The notes beneath the pieces were generated by a model that saw only the letters and a program-made list of their open reading frames with translations, made no database searches and was not told where the DNA came from. Source: Clostridiales bacterium CCNA10 (GTDB taxonomy: Bacteria > Bacillota > Clostridia > Oscillospirales > Oscillospiraceae). From it: 64,000 nt of DNA. The DNA lies in NCBI GenBank assembly GCA_003573975.1, contig AP018533.1, forward strand, positions 3,348,319 to 3,412,318, in the 5' to 3' direction. Within the stretch, counting starts at the first letter, position 1. Every line of letters starts with the position of its first letter. Below, piece by piece: positions 43,792 through 52,171 of this stretch. Made by a program: the position numbers and the translations under genes.

Positions 43792-45330
43792 TTACTGAAC
43801 ACCGAGGTTCACCTTGTAAAGTTCCTTCACGCTGGGATAGAGGCCGGTGTAGACCTGATAACGGCGGTCATACACCTCTTTGTATGCGTCGCTGTGCCGG
43901 ATTTCCATGTATACGCTCTTCTCCACCTTGGCGGAGGCCTCGTACACATCCTTGAACACGCCAATCCCCACGCCAGCCAGCAGAGCAGCGCCCACAGGGG
44001 CCATGTCGTTCATATCCAGCACTGTGATGTCACGGCCGGTGATGTCGGCCTTGATCTGGGCCCAGACCTTGCTCTTGGCGCCGCCGCCGATGGAGGAGAA
44101 CTTGATCAGCTTTTGTCCGGTGACCTTCTCCACCATCTCGATGAGCTGGCGCAGGCCGTAGGCACAGCCCTCCAGCACCGCCCGGTTCATCTCCCGGCGG
44201 GTTGTCTTGAGGGACAATCCGAAGAACACGCCCCTGGCGTATGGATCCCACACCGGGCTGCGTTCCCCCATCATATAGGGGAGAAACACCAGCCCGTCGG
44301 CTCCCGGCTCCGCCTGCTCCGCATCGTCGTTCATCAGCATCATGCCCTGCTTCCCGGTGACGGAGGGGTAATCCTTATAGTCCTGATAGAAGTTGTCATA
44401 TATCCACTGGTAGGAGGAGCCGGTGTGGGACATAGCCCCCTGATAGATCCAGGCTCCATCCACCACATGGCGGCGGTTGATGAAATTGGGAGAGAACTTG
44501 GGCTCCTCCACGCAGACGGTCAGCACATTCGTAGTGCCCACCGACTCGCACACGTCGCCCTGCTTGACCACACCGGCCGCCAGAGTGGCGCAGGCGGTGT
44601 CTCCGCCGCCGATGACGATCTTGGTCTCGGGGGACAGGCCCATGGCCAGCAAGACCGGGTGGATCAGATTGCCCACCACATCCGTAGACTTGACCAATGG
44701 AGGCAGCTTGTGGATGTCGATACCGATCTTGCCACAGATCTCCTCAGACCACACACCCCGCCCCGCCGTCTCATACAGCAGGGTATAAGAGGCGTTGGAG
44801 TGGTCGATGGCGAAGTTCCCGGACAGCATCACGGCGATGAGGGTGTTCACATGGCCGAAGTACCGGGTCTTTTCGTAGATCTCAGGCAGATTTCTCTTGA
44901 TCCAGAGCATGGAGGTGCCGGACATGGCCCCCGCCATGGGGCTGTTGGCGGTGATCTCAAACAGACGCTGGTTCCCGATGGTCTGGCGGAAGATCTCCGC
45001 CTCCTCCGTGCTGCGCCGGTCTGAGTAGATGATCGGATCCACCAGCACCCGTCCGTCGGCGTCGAAGGCCGCCAGGCCGGGACACAGGCTGGAGATCCCG
45101 ATGGCCTTGATCTTTCCAGGCTCCACCCCGTGCTTGCTGATCAGCGCCCCCACGCAGCCGGTGAAGGCATTCCACATATCCGCGGTGTCGATCTGGATCG
45201 ACACCTGATTGGGGTTGATCAGGCGGTATGCCGCGCTCTCCTGGGCCACAAACCTGGCTTCCTGGTCAATGACGGTAACCTTGATGCTGGAGGTCCCCAC
45301 GTCCACGCCCAGGAGATAAATCTCTTCCAT
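43792..45330 (-). CDS. FGGY-family carbohydrate kinase
   Basis: 512 residues. The N-terminal phosphate loop LLGVDVGTSSIKVTVID and the C-terminal SIGGGAKSKVWAQIKADI mark the FGGY family (xylulokinase, gluconokinase, LsrK). Residues around VDPIIYSDRRS line the sugar site. Which sugar is phosphorylated is unclear; context allows a ketose or keto-acid produced by the dehydrogenase. Confidence 0.9.
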   Translation of the reverse strand: MEEIYLLGVDVGTSSIKVTVIDQEARFVAQESAAYRLINPNQVSIQIDTADMWNAFTGCVGALISKHGVEPGKIKAIGISSLCPGLAAFDADGRVLVDPIIYSDRRSTEEAEIFRQTIGNQRLFEITANSPMAGAMSGTSMLWIKRNLPEIYEKTRYFGHVNTLIAVMLSGNFAIDHSNASYTLLYETAGRGVWSEEICGKIGIDIHKLPPLVKSTDVVGNLIHPVLLAMGLSPETKIVIGGGDTACATLAAGVVKQGDVCESVGTTNVLTVCVEEPKFSPNFINRRHVVDGAWIYQGAMSHTGSSYQWIYDNFYQDYKDYPSVTGKQGMMLMNDDAEQAEPGADGLVFLPYMMGERSPVWDPYARGVFFGLSLKTTRREMNRAVLEGCAYGLRQLIEMVEKVTGQKLIKFSSIGGGAKSKVWAQIKADITGRDITVLDMNDMAPVGAALLAGVGIGVFKDVYEASAKVEKSVYMEIRHSDAYKEVYDRRYQVYTGLYPSVKELYKVNLGVQ

Positions 45331-45364
45331 GGTGATCCCTCCTTAAGTTGATGGTGAAGAGAGC

Positions 45365-46234
45365 TTAGAACTGGTCGTAGTTCTTGTCGTGCTCCAGCTG
45401 AGCCAGCAGCTCCTTGGTCTCCTTGACGGAGTAGCCGTGGTGGATCAGGTAGCGCAGGGCCACGACCAGAGCGGTCACATCGGGATAGTCCCAGACGAAG
45501 CGGCCCATGGTGACGCCGCCCACGCCGCAGTCCATCGCCTCACGGGTGATGGTCAGGAAGTGGTTCAGCTTGCCCTCGGCGTCCAGACCGGCAGGCGCGT
45601 CACCGCCCTGGATCACAACACGGAAGCCGCTGGGCACAGTGGACAGGGCCTTCGCCATCGCGTCGGGGTTGCCGCAGTAGGTGGTCTTAACGATGTCCAT
45701 GCCCATCTCGCAGGCGGAGCGGATGCAGTAAGCGATGTTCTCCCAGGAGGTGCGCTCCTCGACGGGAACGCTCTCACCCTTGGGGTACACATGGCCGATC
45801 AGGGGCATACCCTTCTGCATACACTCGGTAGCGAAGCGGCCGATGGTCTCGAACTGCACGCCCTGGTAGGTGCCCAGGGTCATGGCGCCCATGGAGACGC
45901 CGGAAGCGCCCAGGGCAATGGCCTCATCCACGTTGCCGAACACGATGTCCTGGGTGGGGGCCACGGGGCTGTAATTGGAGACCTTGCACAGGATGGCGAC
46001 ATCGCGGTTCTTCTCCGCGTCCCAGCACTGATTCAGGATACCAGGGGTGACGGTCATGGCGTCGGGCTTACCGGCGACGATCTTATCGATGGTGGACTGG
46101 ATGCTGTGCAGGCCAGTCATGGGGGCGATGCCACGGGAGATGGCATGGTCCACCGTAATGGCCATCATCTTGTTGCTCACAGGATTGACCATGCGGGACA
46201 TACGTACTTTCTTACCAAGGCTGATATTGCTCAT
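45365..46234 (-). CDS. Class I aldolase, DhnA/LsrF-like
   Basis: 289 residues of the DeoC/FbaB/LsrF class I aldolase group. AITVDHAISRGIAP at the start and DIVKTTYCGNPDA with the probable Schiff-base Lys are typical, followed by VVIQGGDAPAG phosphate-binding sequence. It would cleave the phosphorylated product of the kinase. LsrF pairs with the FGGY kinase LsrK in AI-2 breakdown, so an AI-2-like route is an alternative, but no LsrB-type transporter is present. Confidence 0.85.
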   Translation of the reverse strand: MSNISLGKKVRMSRMVNPVSNKMMAITVDHAISRGIAPMTGLHSIQSTIDKIVAGKPDAMTVTPGILNQCWDAEKNRDVAILCKVSNYSPVAPTQDIVFGNVDEAIALGASGVSMGAMTLGTYQGVQFETIGRFATECMQKGMPLIGHVYPKGESVPVEERTSWENIAYCIRSACEMGMDIVKTTYCGNPDAMAKALSTVPSGFRVVIQGGDAPAGLDAEGKLNHFLTITREAMDCGVGGVTMGRFVWDYPDVTALVVALRYLIHHGYSVKETKELLAQLEHDKNYDQF

Positions 46235-46310
46235 TTGAAATACTTCCTTTCATAGCAGATCGTTCAACTTTTCATGGGATCTTGGGATCCGCCGCACACA
46301 CGGCGGAAGC

Positions 46311-47348
46311 TTACGGCTCGATGATGACCTTCAGGCCGGTTCCGGCGACGCACACGTCGTAGGCCTTCTGGAAGTCCTCGATTTTGAAGCGGTGGGTGAC
46401 GATCTTGTCGGCGTCGATCTTGCCGCTCTTGATCATCTCGGCGGCAGCCAGATAGTCCTCCAGCTTGTAGGCGGTGCTGCCGTTGACGTTGATCTCGTTG
46501 TAGTGGATGGTGTTGACCTCGATGGTGGACTCGCCCGTTCCGGCAAAGCCGGCGAACAGATTCACCGTGCCGCCGCGCTTGCACAGCTTCAGGGTGGAGT
46601 TCACCAGGGCGGGCACGCCGATGGCCATGACGATGACGTCCATGCCCTGGCCGTTGGTCTCACGGTTGACGATGGCGGGCAGCTCCTCCTTGGTGGGATC
46701 CACCACCAGGTCGGCGCCCAGCTCCAGGGCCACCTTGCGGCGCTGCTCGTTGGGCTCGCTGACGATGACCTTGCGGGCGCCGGCGATCTTGGACAGCTGA
46801 AGGTGGAACAGGCCGATGGGGCCCGCGCCCACGATGAGAACATCATCATTGAAGCCGGTGCCGGCGTTCTTCAGGCCGCGGATACAGCAGGACAGGGGCT
46901 CGATCAGAGCGCCGGCCTGATAGGACATGTGCTCGGGCAGCTTGACCACATTTCCGTTCTCGATGCAGATGGCGGGGATGCGGATATACTCCTCGAAGCC
47001 GCCGTCGAACTCATAGCCGATGGCCTTGCGGTCCAGGCAGGCGTTGGTGCGGCCCCGCAGGCAGCTGCTGCAATGGTGACAGGGGATGACGTTGGCCACG
47101 GCGACCTTCTCACCCACCTCATAGCCCTTCACATCAGCGCCCACCTCGGCGATGACACCGCAGAACTCGTGGCCGATGACAGAGGGATAGCGGACTCCCT
47201 TTGTCTTCTTTCCAGTGAGAATCCGCATATCCGTGCCGCAGATGGCGGCAGCCTTCATTTCCAGCAAGATCTCATCAGGGCCGATCTGGGGCTTTTCAAT
47301 CTCCGCCGGAGCGAACTGATTGGGACCAGACAGGACAACTGCTCTCAT
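46311..47348 (-). CDS. Zinc-dependent dehydrogenase (MDR family)
   Basis: 345 residues. Catalytic zinc site: CGTD, GHEFCG; structural zinc lobe: CHHCSSCLRGRTNAC. The NAD-binding Rossmann motif is GAGPIGLFHLQL. It belongs with sorbitol/threonine/galactitol-type dehydrogenases. ATG 47348 follows GGAAG; upstream in-frame codons would place it within the leader. It is the first gene of the operon. Confidence 0.92.
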   Translation of the reverse strand: MRAVVLSGPNQFAPAEIEKPQIGPDEILLEMKAAAICGTDMRILTGKKTKGVRYPSVIGHEFCGVIAEVGADVKGYEVGEKVAVANVIPCHHCSSCLRGRTNACLDRKAIGYEFDGGFEEYIRIPAICIENGNVVKLPEHMSYQAGALIEPLSCCIRGLKNAGTGFNDDVLIVGAGPIGLFHLQLSKIAGARKVIVSEPNEQRRKVALELGADLVVDPTKEELPAIVNRETNGQGMDVIVMAIGVPALVNSTLKLCKRGGTVNLFAGFAGTGESTIEVNTIHYNEINVNGSTAYKLEDYLAAAEMIKSGKIDADKIVTHRFKIEDFQKAYDVCVAGTGLKVIIEP

Positions 47349-47675
47349 GAAAATTTCCTTCTTCCTTTTACATGTTACATGATTTGACAGCTTCCTCCAA
47401 CTTCTGCGCCTGTTGGGCCGGGGAGGTTCTGCTCTCTGAGCGTATCGTAGCACTTATGAAATAAAATTTCAATATTGAAAATATTTTTTGTATCTTTGTC
47501 GAAAAAGCGCAGTTATTTTTTGTGCAATGCGCCAATATTAGCGTGATATAGCAGAATAAAACCGACTTCCGCATCATCCAGAAGTCGGTTTAGTAGTAGT
47601 TTTTCTACATATTCAAGTCGAAAAGTGAGATACTCTTCCGTATCTCAAACTTAACTATTCCCTTGGAGCACACCA
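47349..47675 (-). promoter_or_regulatory. Leader and operator region of the TRAP operon
   Basis: A promoter is visible on the minus strand: TTGAAA (47472-47467), 17 bases, TACGAT (47449-47444). Two overlapping palindromes cover it: TGAAATAAAATTTCA (47457-47471) and TTTCAATATTGAAA (47467-47480). RpiR-type regulators bind such dyads, and the next gene upstream is an RpiR regulator. Confidence 0.8.
47559..47591 (-). terminator. Terminator of the RpiR gene
   Basis: AAACCGACTTC (47559-47569) pairs with GAAGTCGGTTT (47581-47591), followed on the minus strand by TATTC. Confidence 0.75.
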
Positions 47676-48530
47676 TCAGCCCTTGTTGTCCGATGTGGAG
47701 GCCCGGGTCTTATAGATTGCCTGGAAGGACTTGTCGTAATCCTGGAACGCCACAATGGCGATCAAGCTGTCCATCACCGCCAGCTGGGCCAAGCGCGTGC
47801 TGGCGGATTCCGACCGAAAGATGGTCTCCTCGCTGATGGTGGTGATGGTGTAGTCGGCAATCTTGGACAGACGGTTCTTCCCCTCCGAGGTCAGCCCCAC
47901 TACCGTGGCCCCGCAGGATTTTCCCACTTCGGCCGCCCGCAGCACGTGGAGGTTATTTCCCGAATGGGATACAGCAAACAGTACGTCTCCCGGTGTCAGG
48001 AGGGATGCCTCCATCAGCTGGATGTCCTTGTCCTCCACCGCGCAGACGTGGATGCCGATCTTCAGAAATTTGTGGTGGGCGTCCCTGGCCACGATCATAC
48101 TGCCCCCAGTGCCCGCAAACACGATCCGGGACGCTTTTCCCAAAATCTCCGCCACCTGCTTGATGTTCTTCATATCCAGAGTCTGGACCGTGCGCTGGAG
48201 GGCGGCGATCTCCGTGGCAAAAATTTTATGGCAAATCTGCTCCGGCTTGTCGTCCTTCTGGAGCTTGGGGTTGTACTGCTGCTCTGAGGGGATGGCCTCC
48301 ATGGCCACCCGGATCTTGAACTCCTGGAAGCCCTTATAGCCCAGGCTCTTGCAGAATCGGACCATGGAAGCGTCGCTGACCCCGATCAGCTCCGCCAGCT
48401 CCAGCAGGTTGCAGTGCAGAACTTTCTCCAGATTCTCTTTGATATAAAGGGCGATCTTCCGCTCGGTCACTGTGGCATTCTGACTCTCACTTTTGGCAAT
48501 GATCCTGTTGAGGCAGCTTTCGTTCTCCAT
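47676..48530 (-). CDS. RpiR/MurR-family regulator
   Basis: 284 residues. N-terminal HTH_6 domain (VTERKIALYIKENLEKVLHC and ELIGVSDASMVRFCKSLGYK), then a SIS sugar-phosphate-binding domain (GTGGSMIVARDAHHKF; AVSHSGNNLHVLRAAEVG). It would sense a phosphosugar made by the operon and control its promoter. ATG 48530 follows AGGAG; the longer frame upstream lacks a site. It has its own terminator. Confidence 0.92.
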   Translation of the reverse strand: MENESCLNRIIAKSESQNATVTERKIALYIKENLEKVLHCNLLELAELIGVSDASMVRFCKSLGYKGFQEFKIRVAMEAIPSEQQYNPKLQKDDKPEQICHKIFATEIAALQRTVQTLDMKNIKQVAEILGKASRIVFAGTGGSMIVARDAHHKFLKIGIHVCAVEDKDIQLMEASLLTPGDVLFAVSHSGNNLHVLRAAEVGKSCGATVVGLTSEGKNRLSKIADYTITTISEETIFRSESASTRLAQLAVMDSLIAIVAFQDYDKSFQAIYKTRASTSDNKG

Positions 48531-48650
48531 ACACAAAAATCTCCTATTCTGATGTCCTGCCCTGGACGTAGCAGCGAAAAGGGGCATTTCATCCTCTTCT
48601 TTTCCATTTTAGCATCGTATTTACCTCTGCGCAACCACATTTTAAACCGC

Positions 48651-48681
48651 ACAGGCCGGAGCCAGCTTGGCTCCGGCCTGT
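48651..48681 (-). terminator. Terminator after ileS
   Basis: ACAGGCCGGAGCC (48651-48663) pairs perfectly with 48669-48681; TTTT flanks it on the plus side, and TTTAAAA follows on the minus strand. Confidence 0.8.
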
Positions 48682-48697
48682 TTTGATCTCACATCTT

Positions 48698-51499
48698 TTA
48701 CAGCTCGATGGTACGGATCACTTTGGCGCACCGAGGGCACAGCGTGGGGTGCTCCTTGTCGGCGCCCACCTTGATGTGGTGCTTCCAGCAGCGCTCACAC
48801 TTCTCGCCCTTGGCCTCAGACACCGCGGCCTGGATGCCGGGGACCTTGACGCCGGCGGCGCCGGCGCCCTGAGCGATCTCCACATCGGAAACAATGAACA
48901 GATCGGCCAGCTGGTCGGTGGTAAAGGCGGACAGCTTTTCCATGGCCCGCTTGCCCTCGTCGCCCTGGGGATAGAGGACCACATGGGCCTCCAGGGCCTT
49001 GCCGATCTTTTTCTCGTTCCGGGCGTTCTCCAGCACCACGTTCACGTCGTCCCGCAGATCCTCCACCAGAGCCCACTTCTCCATCTCCGCCGGGCTCAGC
49101 GCGTAGCCGGCAAAGGGCTGGTTCATCTCATTGAGGACTACGTTGCGGCCGTCCTCGTCCCCGCGGTGGGGCATGGCCTGCCAGATCTCATCACAGGTGA
49201 AGGCCAGGATGGGGGCGAACAGCTTGGTCATGGTATCTAGGATGAGCCACAGGGCGGTCTGGGCGGAGCGGCGCTCCAGGCCGTTGGCCTCCTCGCAGTA
49301 CAGCCGGTCCTTGATGATGTCCAGATAGAAGGAGGACAGCTCCACCACGCAGAAGTCGTTGATGGCGTGGGAGACCACATGGAACTCATAGTTGTCATAG
49401 GCGGCGAAGCACTTCTCGGTCAGCTCATTGAGCTTGGTCACCGCCCAGCGGTCCAGCTCCAGCATCTCCTCCGGCTTGACCAGCTCATTGGGGTCGAAGC
49501 CGGCCAGGTTGCCCAGGCAGTACCGGGCGGTGTTGCGGAACTTCAGATAGTTCTGGCTGAGCTGCTTGAAGATCTTGTCGGAGCAGCGCACATCCACATG
49601 GTAGTCGGCGGAGCCGGCCCACAAACGGATCATATCCGCACCGTACTTCTGGAAAATCTCCGCGGGGTCCACGCCGTTGCCCAGGGACTTGTGCATGGCC
49701 TTGCCCTCGCCGTCCACGGTCCAGCCATGGGTGACGCACTCCTGGAAGGGCGCGCCCTTGCCCAGTGCGCCCACAGCGGTGAGCAGGCTGGACTGGAACC
49801 AGCCGCGGTACTGATCCAAGCCCTCCATATACACGGTGGCAGGCCAGAAGCCCTGGTCCTTCTGCATGGAAGCAAAATGGGTAGAGCCGGAGTCGAACCA
49901 GCCGTCCAGGGTGTCCTCCTCCTTGGTAAAGCCGCCGCTCTTCCCACAGTGGGGGCAGGTAAAGCCCTGGGGCAGGATGTCCTTGGCCTCCATCTCATAC
50001 CAGGCGTTGGAGCCCTTCTCGCCAAAGAGCCTGCTCACCGCCTCGATGGTCTCGTCGGTGACGATGGGCTTGCCGCAGTCGGCGCAGTAGAACACCGGGA
50101 TGGGCAGGCCCCACCGGCGCTGGCGGCTGATGCACCAGTCGTTGCGCTCCCGGATCATGGACTTCATCCGGTCGATGCCCCAGCCGGGGACCCAGCGCAC
50201 CTGGTCGCAGGCCTCGCAGGCCTCGTCCTTGAAGGACTCCACGGAGCAGAACCACTGGGGCGTGGCCCGGAAGATGATGGGCTTCTTGCAGCGCCAGCAG
50301 TGGGGATAGCTGTGGACGATCTCCTCGCTGGCGAAGAGAGCGCCGCTCTCCTTCATGTCGGCCAGGATGACGGGGTTGGACGCCTCTGTCTTCATCCCGG
50401 CGTACTTGCCGGCGTAGTCAGTGTGGCGGCCCTGGTCGTCCACGGGGACCACCATCTCCATGCCGTACCGGCGGCAGGTCTGATAGTCGTCCGCGCCAAA
50501 GCCAGGGGCGGTGTGGACGCAGCCGGTGCCGGAGTCCATGGTGACGTAGTCGGCCAGCAGCAGGCGGCTGGTCTTGTCCAGGAAGGGGTGCTGGGCCAGC
50601 ATATTCTCAAAGAAAGAGCCAGGGTGGGTCTCCACGATCTCATAGGAGTCAACGCCGCCCACCTTCATCACCTTTTCCACCAGGGCCTCCGCCATGATGT
50701 AGGTCTCGCCGTTGTCGGCCTTCACCAGGGCGTAGCTCTCGTCGGGGTGGAGGGCGATGGCCAGGTTGCCGGGCAGGGTCCAGATGGTGGTGGTCCAGAT
50801 CACAAAGAACAGCTTGCTGTGGTCCAGATGGCCCAGCTTGCCCTGGTCATCCTTCATGGGGAATTTCACATAGACGGTGGTGCAGGGGTCGTCCTGGTAC
50901 TCGATCTCCGCCTCAGCCAGGGCGGTCTCATCGTGGGGGCACCAGTACACAGGCTTGAGCCCCTTGTAGATATAGCCCTTCTTGTACATGGCCCCAAAGA
51001 CCTTGACCTCCTCCGCCTCGAAGCTGGGGTCCATGGTCTTATAGGGGTGCTCCCAGTCGCCGATGACGCCCAGGCGCTTGAAGCCCTCCATCTGCACGTC
51101 AATGTAGTGCTGGGCAAAGTCGTGGCAGGCGGAGCGGAACTCCGCCACAGACATCTGCTTGTGGTTGAGCTTGTTCTGCTTGATGATGGCCGACTCGATG
51201 GGCATACCGTGGTTGTCCCAGCCGGGGATATAGGGGGTATAGTGCCCCCGCATGGCGGCGGCGCGGGTGATGAAGTCCTTGATGGACTTGTTCAGGGCAT
51301 GGCCCATATGCAGGTTGCCGTTTGAAAAGGGAGGGCCGTCGTGGAGCGCGAAACGGGGCTTGCCCTCGTTTTTCTTCAGCAGCTCATTGTACAGATCCAT
51401 GTCGTTCCAGCGCTGGAGCATCTCCGGCTCCCGCTTGGGCAGACCGGCCCGCATGGGAAATTCAGTCTTGGGGAGATTGATGGTCTTGTTGTAGTCCAT
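48698..51499 (-). CDS. ileS: Isoleucyl-tRNA synthetase
   Basis: 933 residues, class I synthetase. HMGH is at residues 64-67. The KMSKS loop reads K600-A-M-H-K-S-LGN, a variant in which the third position is His. The editing domain, the Ile-type signature SRQRRWGLPIPVFYC and the C-terminal zinc finger (CERCWKH, CPRC) are all present. It follows a T-box leader and a small zinc-ribbon gene, so it is induced when tRNA-Ile is uncharged. Confidence 0.97.
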   Translation of the reverse strand: MDYNKTINLPKTEFPMRAGLPKREPEMLQRWNDMDLYNELLKKNEGKPRFALHDGPPFSNGNLHMGHALNKSIKDFITRAAAMRGHYTPYIPGWDNHGMPIESAIIKQNKLNHKQMSVAEFRSACHDFAQHYIDVQMEGFKRLGVIGDWEHPYKTMDPSFEAEEVKVFGAMYKKGYIYKGLKPVYWCPHDETALAEAEIEYQDDPCTTVYVKFPMKDDQGKLGHLDHSKLFFVIWTTTIWTLPGNLAIALHPDESYALVKADNGETYIMAEALVEKVMKVGGVDSYEIVETHPGSFFENMLAQHPFLDKTSRLLLADYVTMDSGTGCVHTAPGFGADDYQTCRRYGMEMVVPVDDQGRHTDYAGKYAGMKTEASNPVILADMKESGALFASEEIVHSYPHCWRCKKPIIFRATPQWFCSVESFKDEACEACDQVRWVPGWGIDRMKSMIRERNDWCISRQRRWGLPIPVFYCADCGKPIVTDETIEAVSRLFGEKGSNAWYEMEAKDILPQGFTCPHCGKSGGFTKEEDTLDGWFDSGSTHFASMQKDQGFWPATVYMEGLDQYRGWFQSSLLTAVGALGKGAPFQECVTHGWTVDGEGKAMHKSLGNGVDPAEIFQKYGADMIRLWAGSADYHVDVRCSDKIFKQLSQNYLKFRNTARYCLGNLAGFDPNELVKPEEMLELDRWAVTKLNELTEKCFAAYDNYEFHVVSHAINDFCVVELSSFYLDIIKDRLYCEEANGLERRSAQTALWLILDTMTKLFAPILAFTCDEIWQAMPHRGDEDGRNVVLNEMNQPFAGYALSPAEMEKWALVEDLRDDVNVVLENARNEKKIGKALEAHVVLYPQGDEGKRAMEKLSAFTTDQLADLFIVSDVEIAQGAGAAGVKVPGIQAAVSEAKGEKCERCWKHHIKVGADKEHPTLCPRCAKVIRTIEL

Positions 51500-51517
51500 A
51501 TCTCGTGTTCCTCCATA

Positions 51518-51739
51518 TTATTCATATTCAAAGATCACTGTTTTACAAGCTGCGCAGAGATAAGCAGGATATTCCATAAAATCAGCAAAGCTGCTCCGGG
51601 GCGGAGTAGGATTGAGCCTCACCTTGTTCTTGGGGAGCAGGGGAAAGTACCAATGCTCGGGCGCCCATTCCAGATAGCAGATCTTCCTCGGCACCATCCA
51701 GCCTGGAGACAGTTCATTTCCACATTTGGGGCAGTTCAT
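51518..51739 (-). CDS. Small zinc-ribbon protein co-transcribed with ileS
   Basis: 73 residues. MNCPKCGNELSPGWM gives the first CxxC pair and YLCAACKTVIFEYE the second, a simple zinc ribbon of DUF6487-like type. The middle has aromatic residues (YLEWAPEHWYF). ATG 51739 follows GGAGAGGAG right after the T-box terminator. It lies 18 bases before ileS. Function unknown. Confidence 0.75.
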   Translation of the reverse strand: MNCPKCGNELSPGWMVPRKICYLEWAPEHWYFPLLPKNKVRLNPTPPRSSFADFMEYPAYLCAACKTVIFEYE

Positions 51740-51759
51740 CAAAGCCACTCCTCTCCGCA

Positions 51760-52012
51760 AAAACAAAAACGCCTTTGTCTCTCTAAAGAGACAAAGGCAA
51801 ACAAACCTCTGCGGTACCACTCTTCTTGCCGGAAGGGCATCCCATCCCAGCCACTCAAATGCTGCCCGGTAACGGAGGCATCCGAAGGGGCTTACTTGAG
51901 TTCAGCCCCCCTGCTCCAAGGTGATCTTTCCCGTCTCCTCCCGTCCGCCTTGCACCAAACGGCGGCTCTCTGTGCGTCTCAGAGGCGGGTACTCGTCCTG
52001 TTCTGCGCATTA
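51760..52012 (-). promoter_or_regulatory. T-box leader (Ile) with terminator
   Basis: Reading the minus strand: an AGTA element in Stem I (ACGAGTACCCG), the probable specifier ATC (51925-51923) in GAAAGATCACC, the T-box core TGGTACCGC (51819-51811), and a 12-bp terminator (51771-51782 with 51787-51798) followed by GTTTTTGTTTTT. ATC is an Ile codon, matching the downstream synthetase. Confidence 0.92.
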
Positions 52013-52030
52013 TGACCCTGTTTGCCCAAT

Positions 52031-52059
52031 ATCTTATCCGCTTTTTCCCCGAATGTCAA
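52031..52059 (-). promoter_or_regulatory. Promoter of the T-box/ileS transcript
   Basis: TTGACA (52059-52054), 17 bases, TAAGAT (52036-52031). Confidence 0.85.
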
Positions 52060-52106
52060 GAGGAAAACCGGGACCGCCTCCCCTTTTTCGCTCTTTCCGA
52101 GCAAAT

Positions 52107-52144
52107 CCGCCCGGCGGCAGGCAAAACCGTCTGCCGCCGGGCGG
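52107..52144 (-). terminator. Terminator after the Na/Pi cotransporter gene
   Basis: CCGCCCGGCGGCAG (52107-52120) pairs perfectly with 52131-52144. Confidence 0.75.
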
Positions 52145-52171
52145 GGGAGCGTCCTCTTCCGGTCTTTCGCT

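Noticed and set aside
49367-51325. 652-codon plus-strand frame opposite ileS
   Set aside because: Antisense shadow; composition (Gly/Leu/His/Val-rich) is typical of reversed coding sequence.
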